DNA of 64,000 nt, from NCBI GenBank assembly GCA_031213475.1, contig JARUPZ010000002.1, positions 2,542,001-2,606,000 on the forward strand. The letters run 5' to 3'. Every line of letters begins with the position of its first letter. Within the stretch, counting starts at the first letter, position 1. This document shows positions 1 through 10,640 of this stretch, piece after piece. Source of the DNA: Nereocystis luetkeana. Its lineage: Eukaryota; Sar; Phaeophyceae; Laminariales; Laminariaceae. The notes under the pieces are model-generated. The model worked only from the letters and a program-made list of their open reading frames with translations, had not been told where the DNA came from and did no database searches. Both the position numbers and the translations under genes were made by a program.

Positions 1-229
1 TGAGAGTCTTGACGTTGGATGCCCTTGTTACCGATTTGGTAGCAGGTTGCGTTGGCGTAGAACCCGCTCGCAAACCGCGTCCAACCCGCGATGTAGATCC
101 TCCACGCGCAGAGCCACCACGCGCAGAGTTTCCACGCGACACAGGACCAGACGGCGCAGGACCCGACGGTGCAGTACTAGATGGCGTAGAACCCGATGGC
201 GCAGCACCAGACGGTGAAGACCCAGATGG

Positions 230-1080
230 CTGAGAACCCCCACCCGGCTCTGGAGGGCTCACTGCCCCAGGCGGAGCAGGGCCTTCTCCCCCTGGTGCAG
301 TATCCGGTGGACTGTCAACAGGTGGAGTCGTTTGTTGGACTGACGGGTCTGCAACGGCTAGGTTGGGAAAAGGTGTACTGTTTTCTTGGTTAACAGTGTA
401 GTTTCGCACATCTCGCACCATGTCATCGTAGTCGTCATACGTGAAGCCTCCCCCGTCGAAATCACGAAGATCCGGACGAGGCAAGACAGAAGGCGTCTCA
501 ATAAATATCACATTTTGACTCTCCCGTACACGTCTCGTCTCTGGATTGTAGACCCGAAAGGGCTTACTGTCGATGTTGCACCCGACGAGGCGTCCTTCCC
601 AAGCGCGGTGTTCCAATTTCTTGGTATGGGTTTCCACATTCACGAACGCTCTAGCCCCGACAGCCCAAAGGTTTCCGAGGTAAGTGCCTTTGCCGTAGAG
701 TGCCGTGTATGGCGTCCCATTGTTCAGTGCCGCGTGTGGAGCCCGGTTGCTCAGGTGTGCAGCCGTCTGCATCAACTCTCCCCAGAGGAACTTCGGTAGC
801 CCCGAATCGGCAAGCAAATCAGCGTACGATGCCGGCAATATCGAGATAGTGCTTGGGAAAAACCGTGTCCGTAAACTCCGTACCCTTGTCCGTCTTGACA
901 CGGACCAGGCGATCTCCAGTAGGAATCACGAAGGCCTTGTTGTACAACTCGAGAGAGTCGATCGTTTGCGGCTTCTCCTTGATGGGAGAGATCTCTTTCC
1001 ACTTCGTTTGCTGATCGACGAACTTAGTGGCGTATTTGAAACCGCCCAAAGCTTGAGGGGTGATGGGCCCCATGGTGTCA
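230..1080 (-). pseudogene. copia integrase, active-site glutamate block deleted
   Basis: The integrase core is recognisable. The first catalytic Asp is in VDTMGPITP (about 1080) and the second in VKTDKGTEF (about 880). The region that should hold the catalytic Glu (the QNGVxER block) is missing. Sequence goes from YLDIAGIVR straight to SGLPKFLWGELMQTAAHLSN (about 830-770), which is past that block. The C-terminal part follows with EGRLVGCNIDSKPFRVYNPE (about 590-540). From about 330 to the left edge the frame is a Pro/Ser/Gly-rich linker, typical of the spacer before RT. The deletion means no integration activity. Confidence 0.8.
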
Positions 1081-1169
1081 ACGGTGACTAGCTGAAAAAG
1101 ATGCTGTACGTCGTACGCCGCTTTCTTTGGATGAGCTTGTTGCTCACTCTTGCCGACAGCACAAACACC

Positions 1170-2000
1170 TTATGCTTGCATTTCCTCATTGTAATCGACA
1201 CCATTGCCCGGCAGTTTCCTCAGGACATCCAAGCTTTTTCGATTGATGTGTCCCATGCGCTGGTGCCACATATCAGCAGACTCGATCTTCAAAACAAGAC
1301 AGTCGGAGTTGTCGCCAAGTTCCATACCGCCGCCAACACCGTCCCCGAGGTTCACATCGATGGTACACAGCTGTTTGCCAGTCGTTTCGTCAGTTCCCAG
1401 TTGCTGCATCGGTAGAACGACGCCGGCTTTCTCCAAGCGGGGGTTGGCTGGGTGAAACAACGTGGTGACTCCTTTCAGCATTGCCGTGGTGACGGAGAAC
1501 AGGTTAGTGCCCAGTACTGGTACCACAACCGCGCGAAAGGAGTTGTGCCGCTTGTTCCCACCGTCATCGGTAACAGTGCCGTGAACAGTACCCATCGCAA
1601 CGCCTTTCAGAAGACACTGGCCAGCGGCGACGATCGTGTGAGGAACCTGTAGAACGTCGAAGTCGCCTATTGAGGCGCGCAGCCCGGGAGTAAGACTCGG
1701 GGGAACATAGCGGTCGCTCGCTCCGCTATCCACCAGCATCCTGATGAACGGTCCGTCTGAGCAGAGTTTTGCAGTCGACCGGTCGGCAGAAGTCGCCATG
1801 AACACACCCAAAACCCCGTGGGGTGAAAGGTGGTCGTGTTTGGGCGTCTCCGAGGAAGCAGACACAGCCACCGCCGGTGTGACGGCAGACTCTGCTGTAG
1901 GCATCCCAGAAATGGAAGACGACGTGACCACCTTGGCCAGGGTTAAAAGAGAACCCGAACGTAGTCGGCTCGGGCTAATTTGGTTACGCCAGGTTTGCAC
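1170..2000 (-). pseudogene. copia protease and GAG-pre-integrase region
   Basis: This is a 276-codon open stretch. The retroviral-type aspartic protease signature LVDSGASDRYVPP lies about residues 88-100, with the catalytic Asp in DSG. The conserved NLFSVTTAMLKG follows. The GAG-pre-integrase motif begins with MWHQRMGHINRKSLDVLRK, giving the histidines of an H2C2 zinc site. The frame ends at TAA 1170, but the homology runs on in another frame: bases about 1170-1075 in the shifted frame read AVGKSEQQAHPKKAAYDV and then VTVDTMGP. A single-base indel near the C-x2-C half is therefore the break. Confidence 0.82.
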
Positions 2001-3028
2001 TCCCGATGTTGGCGAAGCGTGCCGGGTCAGAAGGTGGTTTGAGAAGCGCCAAGTGTGTAGTCAGGGCCTGGAGCTCTTTCTGCCTGTCCTGGAACTTTTT
2101 CTGAAGCTCTTTCTGCTTGTGTCACTCCGCGTCGCTGTTGTTAGGGGTCTTGTGGTAGGAACACCCTTCGCCGCCTCCACCTTTCTTTCCCTTCTTCTTT
2201 CCCCGTTTGGGACGACTTTTCTTCGCCAGCTCAGGGCAGTCGCGCTTGAAGTGACCGTAAGCCTTGCATTGGTGGCATTGATCCGTGTCAGACGCAGTCG
2301 CCGCCATCGCTGCTCCACGCCCCGAAACCGGCGGTGCCAACGGCTTCCGCGACTGCTGGATGATGTAGTGATTGGTATCGATGGGCGTGAGCAGTTCGTT
2401 GTCGAAAGCGTCTCCCAGTTCATAGCTTTTTATCCTTGACGAACTGGTACTCCGGCGAGAGGGCATGAAGAAGCAAGTCCGTGTAGGATTCGTCGGAAAT
2501 CGCCTCCCTCATGTCCTTCAGACGGAGCCGAAGGTCGTCCATGGTGGCGATGAAGTCAGTGGGATCTGCACCTGTTTTCATTTTCTGGCTGTGGGGCTGC
2601 TCCCGCAACACACGCCGAGCTTCCTTGGTGTTGCCGGCGAAGCGGTCTTTCAGTCCCTTCCATGCCGCCGCCCCATCGCCTACGGAACCGGAAGTGCTGT
2701 CCTGGTGAGCCTTCCCGGTAATATGCGCTGACCCGGCTGTCGAGAAGAACAGCACCTAGTAGAGGCGGGTGTTTGCCTTCTTTCAGGCAGCGACGTCCGC
2801 AGGGTTAAGCCCAACGGCTGTGGGGCAAAGTACCTCGTCGAGCACGGCGAGGAGTTCCGGCGTTAAAAGAGCAATAACCTGACGCATCTTGTCTCTCCAC
2901 TCGGGGTAGTTGGCCTGTCTAGCGCATTTACCAACGGCTTCCAACGCTCGGTTGAGCCCAGAGGTATTCGAGCCCGTCATTTCTGCCCAAGTTTTCACGC
3001 GACCGCAGAACTCGACGGCCCGGTGCAA
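2000..3028 (-). pseudogene. gag: copia gag with CCHC zinc knuckle (pseudogene)
   Basis: Gag would coat the element RNA and form the particle. The minus-strand frame opens at 3028 with a helical segment containing YPEWRDKMRQ. It meets two stops close together (TGA about 2783, TAG about 2755), then continues in the same frame with AWKGLKDRF and LLLHALSPEY, the UBN2/Ty1 gag core. A frameshift near 2440 moves reading to the frame that carries the zinc knuckle CHQCKAYGHFKRDC (C-x2-C-x4-H-x4-C), followed by a lysine-rich stretch. A TGA at 2122 precedes a coiled-coil-like segment (KELQKKFQDRQKELQAL). The family assignment is firm and the gene is broken. Confidence 0.82.
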
Positions 3029-3339
3029 CGCGTAGGACGCGTAGGCTTTTGCACGCGTTTTGCGCCCCGATTACCTATAGATGGCTCGGTGCGCAAGCAG
3101 TGCAGGAGGATGATAATATTGCTTCGCGGGTGTAGACTTACGTATTTTAGATTGCAGCTCGGAAGCTCCCAACCCACGCCCGTCGAATACTGCCCAATAT
3201 CCGCCCAGACCCCTGTGCTCCACGAGGGCACAGTTCCAAGCTACCGCAGGTGGCGAATATGCGGTGTTGTGGCGTCGGAGTAGCCAATTCCGGCCACGTC
3301 CTGCAGGCACACGGGCAAATGTGCTGCTCAGACTTGCTA

Positions 3340-3552
3340 CCCGTCTTTCAGTGCAGACTTGTGACTGCAGCACGGATGCTAACAAGCCTTGCTGCACGTC
3401 TTTCAGTGCAGACTTATGGCTGCAGCACGTGTGCTATCAGGCCTTGCTACACGTCTTTCAGTGCAGACTTGTGGCTGCAGCACGGATGCTAACAGGCCTT
3501 GCTACACGTCTTTCAGTTCAGACTTATGGCTGCAGCACGGATACTAACAGAC
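3340..3552. repeat. 55-bp tandem repeat, about four copies
   Basis: The phrase GTCTTTCAGTGCAGACTT recurs at 3343, 3398, 3453 and 3508 (TTCAGTTCAGACTT in the last), an exact 55-bp period. Each unit also carries GGCTGCAGCACGGATGCTAACA with a few substitutions. The small ORFs across it are by-products of the repeat. It lies just upstream of the copia gag on that element's strand and could belong to its leader. Confidence 0.9.
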
Positions 3553-4240
3553 CCAGTCAGATCCTCGCCCTACACACGCTACTAAGATGGCAATCCGCAT
3601 GTGGGAGATATCCTGGACAGACTTCACATCGCGAAAACTACGCGCAGGTGATTTGGAAATCAGTTGCACACACGCGGAACACCGAGGTACTCTGCACGCG
3701 GAACCAACAACCAAAGTTTGCACACCTCTATTCGCCGATCAAGATGAACGCCTAGAATTTATGCCCCCGAATGTGCAGGCGTGAACGCAGGTGATCAGTA
3801 CGGGTCCTCGAAGCAAGCGGGTTGACTCAGTGTAGACCTCTGGCAGAGAGCCCACTCCAGCAGGAAGCTCCCCCCGCGGAAGATATGTAGATGTTTGTGC
3901 GCGCACGTCAACAGCGCTCAACGACAGACAGTCGTGATCACCGAGACTAGTCACTCGCTACGCTCGAGGCTCATAACCTATTATAGATATTTGGAGTACA
4001 CCCTGGCAATGTGGACAGAGGCTGTGTCTGCGGCGTTAGTCGAGGTAGTGACACTGTGCGAGCGGGTAACCGCGGTAGAGAAGATGACGTGACGAGTTAC
4101 ACACGGCGCTTATGTGGCCAACACACAAAGATATAATCCACAAAAGTATTCAGGAGCCCAGACAACGGCAGCTTCCAGAGATGGCTAGGACAGCTAAGCT
4201 ACTATGACGATCCAGAGAGATCCACGCATGGAGAATGAGA
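3553..4240. other. no gene recognised
   Basis: Only short, unconvincing ORFs on either strand. No known motif, LTR end or RNA gene seen. Confidence 0.5.
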
Positions 4241-4526
4241 TACGCGATCCCGCAAGCAGAGAATCCTACGGTAGTAGTTCCTCCGCATACATAAGTTACT
4301 TACGAACCGATACATAGAGATCTGCAAAGAGCAATGCTACTGAACATTGACTAGTGCGAGGACATAAACCAACATTTCCATAACATACGCGATCCCGCAA
4401 GCAGAGAATCCTCTGCATACGTACGTTACATACGAGCCGATACATAGAGATCTACGATCGATCTACAAAGAGCAATGCTACTGACCATTGATTAGTACAA
4501 GGACATGTGCCAACATTTCCATGACA
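4241..4526. repeat. 145-bp direct tandem duplication
   Basis: TACGCGATCCCGCAAGCAGA starts at 4241 and again at 4386. Both units continue through GATACATAGAGATCT, CAAAGAGCAATGCTACTG and CCAACATTTCCAT. The units differ by scattered substitutions and a few small indels. No coding potential is apparent. Confidence 0.88.
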
Positions 4527-6201
4527 ACGCACATGTGTGCAAACTATGCCGCCCTTTTATTTGTGCCTCACTCATACTCCCACCACATGTAATACCTCAA
4601 AACGACACGACGCCCTCACTACGTATTTCGCGCGTTTTCGCAAAATAAGCCCATCCGTTCCCTGTCCCTGGCCAAAACTTCTCACCAGGGAGGCGTTTTT
4701 CTGGCGAGACGAAGACAGCCTGGAGAGATTCTTCGCCGCCGGGCTGAGGGTGAACTCGGGCTTGACGAGCGCGATTAGGTGAGACAAGCGCGAGAGTCCG
4801 CTCGCTATTGCTGTGCCAGGAATGACCCCACCCCTCTCAAAACAGCGTGGGGCTTGTACCAGGTACAACTCATTTGTGCTGACTCACCGGGTGATAACGT
4901 TTTACGTGTTGCATTAAGACGGGTGCAGCACCACGCAGTTGCTGATAAGGTAGTAATGCATTGCCGATAATGTGACGGAAACGGGGTAGCCGGTAACTCA
5001 GAGGAGGTCTTGGCTCGGGAGATTGTGAGCGCTCGAGGTGCTGTGCGGTGCCCAAAGGTGATTTCAGCGTGTGACCAACCACTCCCATCCGACCTCATTC
5101 GCGCATACCAGGAACCCTTACGGTATACGAAGTATGGTTTGTCTACTCACGTAGCAACGGCTTGATTCGTAGCATAAGGTTGCGTGGGCACGCCCGCTCG
5201 TGTTTTTGTGTCGTCATTCCCCGCTATCTCGACAACGCCTCCGCCCGCCGCCCCCGCACATGTAAACCTTCCCTCTTGGTGATGTTTACTTGCAGAAGCG
5301 GGCACGAAATTCTCGTCCGTAGCGGGGGGTTCACGGTGGGATCGAAGGCGGAACATGGGGGGGGGCACGTGGCCCAAGATGCCTTCGTGTGCATACCGGC
5401 GTCCGAAGACGAGCTCGTGCGGTCTACGCTTGGCATCTCACCCGACAGTGTACGCTACCGATAGCTGTACTCGTACCCTCGCTCCTGACACTCTGATCGA
5501 ATGTCTCAAGTAGGTGGAGCAATGCGTTGTTGTTTGAGTCGACCGTACTTGGACATGGAATGAATCTATAAGTGTTTTCAATTGCGACTAGTAAGGAAAG
5601 GCGTGTGTTTGAGCGAGTCCCATAATCACGCGAGAAAAAGCCCGAGCGAGACAGAGCCGTCGCGCGGCCCGCACCAGCGGCACGGCATCGGACACGCGAC
5701 GCGCGGGCTAGGGCATCGGTTGCCGCGTAAACCGGTACGTTTGTGCGTGCCGCGGCCTGCACTTCCCCCCCCCCCCCTATCACTGCGTGAGCTGGACACC
5801 CAGGGTACCGTTTTTATTTTTTGGTGGTCACCACGGCTGGCGGTCAAGTTAGATCCTTTTCGTGCGGGGTGAACCTTAACTCCGCACAAGGGGGATACTC
5901 GTATTACGTAGTGTGTACTTGGTATATGTCAAGTCACCCACGAGGCAGTTGCATATTATACTAAACCATTTGCTGCCTCTGGAATTGACCGCACCAGGAA
6001 TAAATCAATGGATTGACGTTGTCATCCCTATGCGACAAAATCCGCCTCAAAAGCGGATCTTTGCAGGATGCAGCTCACCCTTCATGCGACTCGCCCAACA
6101 CCTCACGGCGCTTCCCGCTTGGTGCAGCCTGACTGGTCCGTGAAAACCCGCGGCATTGTAGGGATGCGAGGGTCTAGTCATACGACTACGGCCATGCATG
6201 C
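4527..6201. other. intergenic or 5' region of the gypsy element; no gene
   Basis: Overlapping short ORFs occur in all frames and none shows a recognisable domain. A G/C homopolymer run lies near 5766-5777. If the gypsy element at 6.2 kb had a 5' LTR it should be here, but I could not find a matching direct repeat near 13.4 kb. Confidence 0.45.
5985..6150. repeat. dispersed repeat with stem-loop (copy 1)
   Basis: This matches 20,195-20,345. Both contain a hairpin (TCCGC-loop-GCGGA here) followed by AGGATGCAGCTCACCCTTCA, TGCGACTCGCC and AACACCTCACGGCGCTTC. The shared block is about 130 bp. The element it belongs to is unknown. Confidence 0.8.
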
Positions 6202-7824
6202 ATGAGCACCCCCCTCCCCCCGCCCCTCCCCCACCCGAAAATACATGCTGAGCGAGAATGGGGCAACTGTAAAGCGCTGAGAGCTACTGGAGCTACAACC
6301 ATGCATGATTGCACCTACGTATTCAGAGTCAGTACTATCTCTCAGACCGAGCACGGTGGCCGAGCCACTGAGGCCCAGGGCCCCTCAGTGCCCCACCGTC
6401 CAAGGCTGGTCGATGGGGATCGAGCGCCTTGTTCAACACACCAACACGAGGGGCAAGCGTCTAGGCAGGAGCCCCAAGACGACGACTACAACACACACGC
6501 GGAACGAGGACTCCAACAGTCTAACTCCGGCCATGACGGTGGTGGTTCGACCGCCCCTGGCTCTTCCACTCCAGCTCCCGCCTCGGGGGTTCGCATAACT
6601 CGGGCGGAAACCCGAACGGATGCCAGCCAGGGACCTTCCGCGCCGGTAACTGACAGGATGACGGCGGCTCGACTCCTCCTGCCCTTCCGCTGCCAGTATT
6701 GCCGGGAGAAGAACACATTGATTTCAAAAGATCATCGCGTCCCAGGCTCGCTCAGGGCTCAGCGCCGACTTGCTCCACTCACGCTCCGTGCGTTGCCCCG
6801 TACGGACCGACGCAGCAACTCAGCCCCACTGGTTTCACCGGGGAGCCCCTGGGCGTCTTCCCCAACGTCGGGAGCCCGCGCCTTAAACGCCGCCCCCCTC
6901 AACCTAGGTACGAAAGCAGGCGCGTCAAACGCCACTCTCCCGAACCACGCACCACGCAGCACCGCGGGTGTCGCGCCGTCGCGTTGTTTTTTTCAGCGAG
7001 GGTGTCCCCCTCCCCCACCTCCCGGCCATGCAGTGACGGTCGGTTTGAGGTGCGGGAAGGCCAACACCGAAACCCCGAGATCCAGGTTGAGGCTCAACTC
7101 GGCGTTTCCTCGCAATAACGGGGGCCCCTCCACCCTTTTTCCTATCAAGGAGGTGTCGACAAGGTTATCCACCTCGTCCCCCTTCCCCACCACGTCTACG
7201 GTGGACCCTTTGTTTTCCGCCACCCGAGAACTGTTCTTGGAGTCGTCTACAGAGTCTGTAGGCTCCATTTTGTCTTCGCGCACGCCATTCCACGTGCGCA
7301 GCGCTCCTTCGGCTCCAGCGGAACAGGAGAAACCTGACACTGCCCGTCGAGCCGGTGGTGACTCCACAGCCTCCGCTCAGATCAACCGGGCAGCATACCC
7401 TTTGAATCCGGAAGAATCGCAGCTCTCGTCGAGCAGAACGGGCTCAAAGCCCCTTGCCCCCTCTGGTGTAGGACAGAGATCATCGGGCGCAGTAAGAGAA
7501 CCTTCTGGGGATTGTTTGCCTACGGGCAATGGTGACACAGAGCCAGTATACGTGGAACCGGACTCGCCTCGTGCACCAGGGGCTCAGTGTTCTCAGAGAA
7601 GGACCCCCCCCCCCCCCCCACACCGTAATTGCGGCCACCGGCGACTCGGCGTCGTCGGTCTTCGACTCTATTCTCGAGTATTCAACGGAGCGGGTGGTAC
7701 TGTTCTGGCAGCCCCCTCCTATTTTTCGCAGTGGTTCGCCTTGTCTTTTGCAGTCGACGATATGTCATTCCCGCGCTGGACAGTATGCGATAGCTGGAAA
7801 GGCTTGCCTTTTTCAGGGCCATGA
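6202..7824 (+). CDS. hypothetical gag-like Ser/Pro/Thr-rich ORF
   Basis: This 540-codon open frame begins at ATG 6202 in a C-rich stretch. I do not recognise a fold. It is rich in S, T, P, R and G, with one C-x2-C pair (QYCREKN, about residue 172) and no full zinc knuckle. Its position 5' of the protease suggests the gag region of the gypsy element. Its last 35 or so codons (YFSQWFALSFAVDDMSFP) belong to the NADAR domain, so gag and NADAR may once have been one frame. The composition could also give a spurious ORF: the reverse strand is open over parts too. Confidence 0.4.
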   Translation: MSTPLPPPLPHPKIHAEREWGNCKALRATGATTMHDCTYVFRVSTISQTEHGGRATEAQGPSVPHRPRLVDGDRAPCSTHQHEGQASRQEPQDDDYNTHAERGLQQSNSGHDGGGSTAPGSSTPAPASGVRITRAETRTDASQGPSAPVTDRMTAARLLLPFRCQYCREKNTLISKDHRVPGSLRAQRRLAPLTLRALPRTDRRSNSAPLVSPGSPWASSPTSGARALNAAPLNLGTKAGASNATLPNHAPRSTAGVAPSRCFFQRGCPPPPPPGHAVTVGLRCGKANTETPRSRLRLNSAFPRNNGGPSTLFPIKEVSTRLSTSSPFPTTSTVDPLFSATRELFLESSTESVGSILSSRTPFHVRSAPSAPAEQEKPDTARRAGGDSTASAQINRAAYPLNPEESQLSSSRTGSKPLAPSGVGQRSSGAVREPSGDCLPTGNGDTEPVYVEPDSPRAPGAQCSQRRTPPPPPHRNCGHRRLGVVGLRLYSRVFNGAGGTVLAAPSYFSQWFALSFAVDDMSFPRWTVCDSWKGLPFSGP

Positions 7825-8140
7825 CACAGCAGAGCGGATTATGGCCTCGCCAGACCCACGCGAGCACAAACGCCTCGGTCGAGGCATGCATAACTTCGAC
7901 TGTCCTATCTGGGACCGCATTCGGGAAGGCACCGTATATGCTGGTACTTTTGCCAAATTCACGCAGAACCCGGCCATGAAGCAGCACCTATTGAGTGCTA
8001 GCTTCAAATGTTTGGTTAAAGCAAGCCCTTTTGACCCCGAGTGGGACATCGGTCTCCGGGCAGACGACCCCAACCCGGTGGCGTGGGGAAAATTTTCTCG
8101 GGGAATCTCTTTCCGCCGTTCGCGCAAGTGAGGCCGGGTT
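7690..8140 (+). pseudogene. NADAR (YbiA-like) N-glycosidase domain, frameshifted
   Basis: NADAR proteins cleave N-glycosidic bonds of ADP-ribose- or riboflavin-pathway-type substrates. The whole domain can be followed across frame changes. VVLFWQPP (about 7697) is followed by YFSQWFALSFAVDDMSFP in the next frame. Then come GQYAIAGKACLFQG, DPREHKRLGRGMHNFDCPIW, YAGTFAKFTQNPAMKQHLL and LVKASPFDPEWDIGL, with a last shift to RGENFLGESLSAVR (about 8090-8131). This matches the family's F-S-x-F, EQY-x-x-x-KA, LGR, KF-x-QN, SP-x-D-x-x-WGIG and N-x-LG blocks. Two signature positions differ: the Glu of the (A/S)E(Q/H)Y motif is Gly (AGQY), and WGIG is WDIG. Three frame changes make it a pseudogene. Its place directly before the protease suggests that it was part of the element's gag-pol. 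Confidence 0.78.
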
Positions 8141-8424
8141 GGTACACCCCGTCTCCTCTCATCGATTTTGCACTCCGACCACGCCTGACAGAATTGATGG
8201 CATTTCACCAGCGCTGCCCCGCCCTTTGATCGTGGCCCGTGAATGCCCGGGTCCTCCCTTGGATTTGTTGACCTGTTGTTTTGACGCGCCTACTGATCAC
8301 AGCCCCTAGGTTTTGGCTGTCGTACCTAGTATCAACCCCTCCCTCGCGCTGTCAGAACAAGCCCCCTGCCTCGTCAGGGGCACCATTACCCTCTATGACA
8401 TCTCCATACAACCAAAATCGCGAT

Positions 8425-8570
8425 TCACAGCGGAGCTGGCGTTCTTGCAACTTCTGATTGCGTGGCGCTTCTTGACACTGACTCCCCACATACTTTCATT
8501 CGGCGAGATGTTTTGGATCGCATGCTCGCGGTTGGTGCGGCATCCATTGCGTGCGAGAAGAAATGCACCC
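8425..8570 (+). pseudogene. gypsy aspartic protease remnant
   Basis: The frame starting at 8441 reads SDCVALLDTDSPHTFIRRDV, the retropepsin active-site segment. The expected DTG is DTD (8474-8482), which would abolish dimer active-site geometry. It is frameshifted relative to both neighbours. It lies between NADAR and RT, as expected for a gypsy polyprotein. Confidence 0.68.
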
Positions 8571-8604
8571 ATGCCCCAAGGCAGCAGTGCTTCGCTCTGC
8601 TGGT

Positions 8605-9505
8605 AGGTCAAAGTGATTAACGAACTCATTAAAGGTCTGTCACAGGTGGCGGCCTACCTAGATGGTGAGATCGTTTTCGACGCTGATCCGACGGCCCACG
8701 TCAAGACGGTACGAACCCTCTTCGAACGCCTGCGCAAACACAACTTCAAGTTCTCCCCTTCGAAGGCTCACCTCGGCGCCACGGACGCAAATTTTCTGGG
8801 TCACTCCATTTCGCCCGTGGGTTTACGCCCAAATGCGGAACAAGTTTAGGCTTTGATGAAAATGCCCATGCCCAAGAACCTCAAGCAGGTCCGTGCGCTG
8901 ATGGGCGGCCCGGGATACTATCGCAAATCCCTCCCCGACCTGTTCTAACGGTTACGCCCTCTCACCGCCTTTCTCCAGATGGGGGTTAAGTACGTCTTTA
9001 CGCCGGCCAAGGATGTAATCGTTCGCCAGACCCTCGCCGAGCTCGCTGCCCCGCCAATATTGGTCTTCCCGGACTGGGACGCTGTAGCCGACGGCTCCCG
9101 CCCCTTCTACGTTTACTGTGACGCCTGCATCAACGGTTTGGGTGCCCCGCTCGAACAAGAACAACCATACGGCTCGGTACGGCCCATTGCTTATATTAGC
9201 CGCGCTACCCTCGATTCCGAGAGGCACTGAGGCACTGAACCCCGTTGGACCTGGAAGCTGGAACCATTGTCTTGGCCATCGAACGACTCCAAGGTTACCT
9301 ATGGGGCACGAGGTTTCGCGTATTTTCGGACCAAAAAGCACTTGAGAGCATCGGCAAAGTAGGGGACCACAACGCGCGCGTCCTGCAGTGGCTCGAGTTC
9401 CTCTCCGCGTTCGACTACACCCTCGAGTACCGCAAGGGCAACGCCAACGGAAATGCTAATTTTATATCCCGCTTGTCGGAGCCCGCCACAGAACACGATC
9501 GCAGT
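8605..9505 (+). pseudogene. gypsy reverse transcriptase (3' part) and RNase H
   Basis: RT starts abruptly at INELIKGLSQVAAYLDGEIVF, the palm motif normally FLDDI; YLDG here lacks the second catalytic Asp. All fingers and most of the palm are missing upstream, an internal deletion of roughly 150-200 codons. It continues with KAHLGATDANFLGHSISPVG, a TAG at 8847, KQVRALMGGPGYYRKSLPDL, a TAA at 8946, and the RNase H start VYCDACINGLGAPLEQEQ. A 10-bp duplication at 9228-9243 shifts the frame before LDLEAGTIVLAIERLQGYLW and FSDQKALESI. The terminal NADxLSR motif is NANFISR, so its Asp is lost. Confidence 0.85.
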
Positions 9506-10640
9506 GGTTCTAGCAGCCTCAACCCCGTCAAGGACAGTGATATCTTCCTCATCCGAGCCTGCGGACTTCGCACTCGCTCTTCGCCGACCCCTGGTGTCGG
9601 TTTTAGTGGGCTGGTACCCCGCACCGAAAGGGCCGTCTTGAGTGGGCTGCCTTTCACTTGTTCGAGTTTTCGCGTTTTTCGCGCCCACGGACCACGTATG
9701 ATGGTTGGCGACTCCTCTGCTCCTTTGGGGAGATTCGTCGCTCGTGTATCTGCTTCCGTTGACGCCGCCGATCGCCGTCCTAGCTTAAGGTTTTGTTCAC
9801 CCACCGCCACCGGCGCTTTCGCTTCGGTTTGTGTCGTACCCTCCGGAGGCGACCAGGGCTCTGCAGAAGCCCCCGCTGCAGCGACGACTGTCGCCCAGTG
9901 CGCTCCTCTCCCGACGAGAACTTTGCAGGGAGAAGATTCCACCGTGGTCACTGATCTGGCCCCGTCTGCTCCTTCGCCGCCTGGCAACCCGGTGCCTCTG
10001 AATATCTTGTCGCCTTCAAGCCGCATCTCCACTCGGACGCGCCGACGAACAGCCGCTGCCGCTGACACCGCTCCGCCTGCTGTTGACTATGGCTTCGGGC
10101 CCGGCGGGGCCCCTAGACCACCCGTTCGGCGTGCTATCACCCCGCCGCTAGCCCCACGGCCGCGACCGCCCGCACCCGTCGTTATGCCCCCGGCTCCTGC
10201 CGCCTCGCCGATCCCGACGGTACCCATCCCGTCTGACCACGACCGCGCCGAGCCCGTGGGGACTCCTCTTTTACCGCTTACCGCTGCTGACAGACGCACC
10301 GTCCGTCACCACGACCGACTTGGATGCCCTCGGCGCAGCTGCCGAATTTCAGTTTGGTGATTCCGCAGCGCGCTATTCGCACGCCAACTGGGCTCGGGAA
10401 CAACAGGCCGAGCCCGCGTGGAACGCCGCCACGCGCTACATAGCCCTAGGCCGGCCGGAAGTTTTGCCAGCCGACGTTTGTCGTGTTTCCCTTCCTACCA
10501 GCGTCCTCCCTTTTCGGAGGTTCAGGAGCTGGCTAACAAAGGCCGCTTGCACACCACCGACGCAGGCATCGTTCTACTCGTCCGACAGCCGTCCCCCCCC
10601 TTTGCGTCGGACACGCGACGTCCGGTGGGTCATACAGCCT
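9506..10640 (+). pseudogene. Pro/Ser-rich spacer between RNase H and integrase
   Basis: The RNase H frame runs open to 10,360, with residues rich in P, S, A and R (for example APRPPVRRAITPPLAPRPRP). I see no fold. Reading then shifts frames through 10,320-10,650 before the integrase. Long open frames on the opposite strand here are a composition effect. Confidence 0.5.

Larger units (their letters stand above)
1..3028 (-). mobile_element. Ty1/copia retrotransposon, decayed and cut by the window edge
   Basis: Read on the minus strand, this stretch gives gag, zinc knuckle, aspartic protease, GAG-pre-integrase and integrase in that order. This is the Ty1/copia order, with integrase before RT. 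RT and RNase H would lie to the left of base 1 and are not in the window. In-frame stops, at least two frameshifts and a deletion through the integrase active site make the copy inactive. The right end is not defined: I find no LTR between the gag start near 3028 and the tandem repeats at 3.3 kb. Confidence 0.88.

Noticed and set aside
9415-10068. 217-codon minus-strand ORF, and another at 10,812-11,450
   Set aside because: Both are antisense shadows of the GC-rich gypsy RNase H, spacer and integrase.
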